From Pyrinomonas methylaliphatogenes (lineage in GTDB: Bacteria > Acidobacteriota > Blastocatellia > Pyrinomonadales > Pyrinomonadaceae), in NCBI RefSeq assembly GCF_000820845.2, contig NZ_CBXV010000007.1:62082-126081 (forward strand): a stretch of DNA of 64,000 bases. The letters are read 5' to 3'. The translations under genes and the position numbers were made by a program. Shown piece by piece: positions 63,842-64,000 of this stretch. The notes below the pieces were generated by a model. The model was not told the DNA's origin. It made no database searches and worked only from the letters and a program-made list of their open reading frames with translations. Position 1 is the first letter of the stretch. Each line of letters opens with the position of its first letter.

Positions 63842-64000
63842 ATGAGTGGCGAACGAACGAAGCGACGTGTGCTTTTCTTGTGCACCGGGAACAGCGCGCG
63901 TTCGCAGATGGCCGAAGGTTGGTTGCGCGCTTTGGGTGGCGACGCTTACGAAGTCGCGTCAGCCGGCACGCATCCCTCTTCCGTCCATCCATTGGCTATC
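63842..64000 (+). CDS. arsC: arsenate reductase (low-Mr phosphatase type), 3' end outside window
   Basis: Partial: 53 codons from ATG 63842 (GGAG upstream; in-frame ATG 63830 is an alternative) to the window edge. [30 protein letters not shown] contains the CX5R active site CTGNSARS of thioredoxin-coupled ArsC. It starts 16 bases after arsI and completes an arsR/arsI-arsC locus. Confidence 0.9.
   Translation, partial: MSGERTKRRVLFLCTGNSARSQMAEGWLRALGGDAYEVASAGTHPSSVHPLAI

Overview
The window looks like a chromosomal segment of a Gram-negative, probably thermotolerant member of the Acidobacteriota, possibly near Blastocatellia/Pyrinomonas. That placement is inferred from gene content and style (GH57 next to DUF4912, DUF3108 and glycine-zipper exported proteins, an LPS heptose pathway, moderately high GC), not from a marker gene. 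No rRNA, tRNA or canonical CRISPR array was seen.

Layout. 1-6.6 kb: a partial myo-inositol-phosphate synthase, an AraC regulator, a GH57 branching enzyme with a DUF4912 partner, an exported DUF3108 protein and an ICMT-like methyltransferase. 6.6-12.3 kb: an LPS inner-core heptose block (waaC, hldC, hldA, gmhB, waaF, a sugar SDR and a small zinc ribbon). 12.4-16.9 kb: a class A penicillin-binding protein and a B12-binding radical SAM protein. 17-25.4 kb and 34.2-43.8 kb: a low-oxygen/stress gene set of phosphoketolase, two pyridoxamine-oxidase-like flavoproteins, an SQR/NDH-2-like flavoprotein, a Ca2+-type P-ATPase, cytochrome bd (cydAB), an MgtA-type P-ATPase, UspA, and a sensor kinase plus NtrC-type regulator. 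Several of these genes carry good sigma-54 (-24/-12) promoters, so I infer one sigma-54 regulon run by the adjacent two-component pair.

25.4-34.2 kb is an AT-richer accessory island splitting that set. It holds a decayed alcohol dehydrogenase, a transposase remnant, an M48 protease, an ECF sigma factor, two secreted Cys-rich (bacteriocin-like) precursor loci that are both interrupted before the Cys-rich part, small membrane proteins, and a duplicated cyd promoter with a truncated cydA start.

43.9-55.8 kb is mostly housekeeping: a 2OG oxygenase, tilS, ftsH, folP, lptE, holA, rpsT, a lytic transglycosylase, OsmC and two exported proteins. 55.8-62.5 kb is a tight oxidative pentose-phosphate operon (pgi-gnd-zwf-opcA-pgl). 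62.9-64 kb is a divergent arsenic locus (arsR / arsI-arsC).

The most unusual signal is a set of local direct-repeat doublets or short arrays at nine or more gene junctions. Each has a locus-specific repeat of about 27-38 bp and a period of about 57-75 bp (mostly 64-72). Several copy the first or last codons of the neighbouring gene. The geometry matches what off-target Cas1-Cas2-type spacer integration would leave, although other duplication mechanisms are possible.
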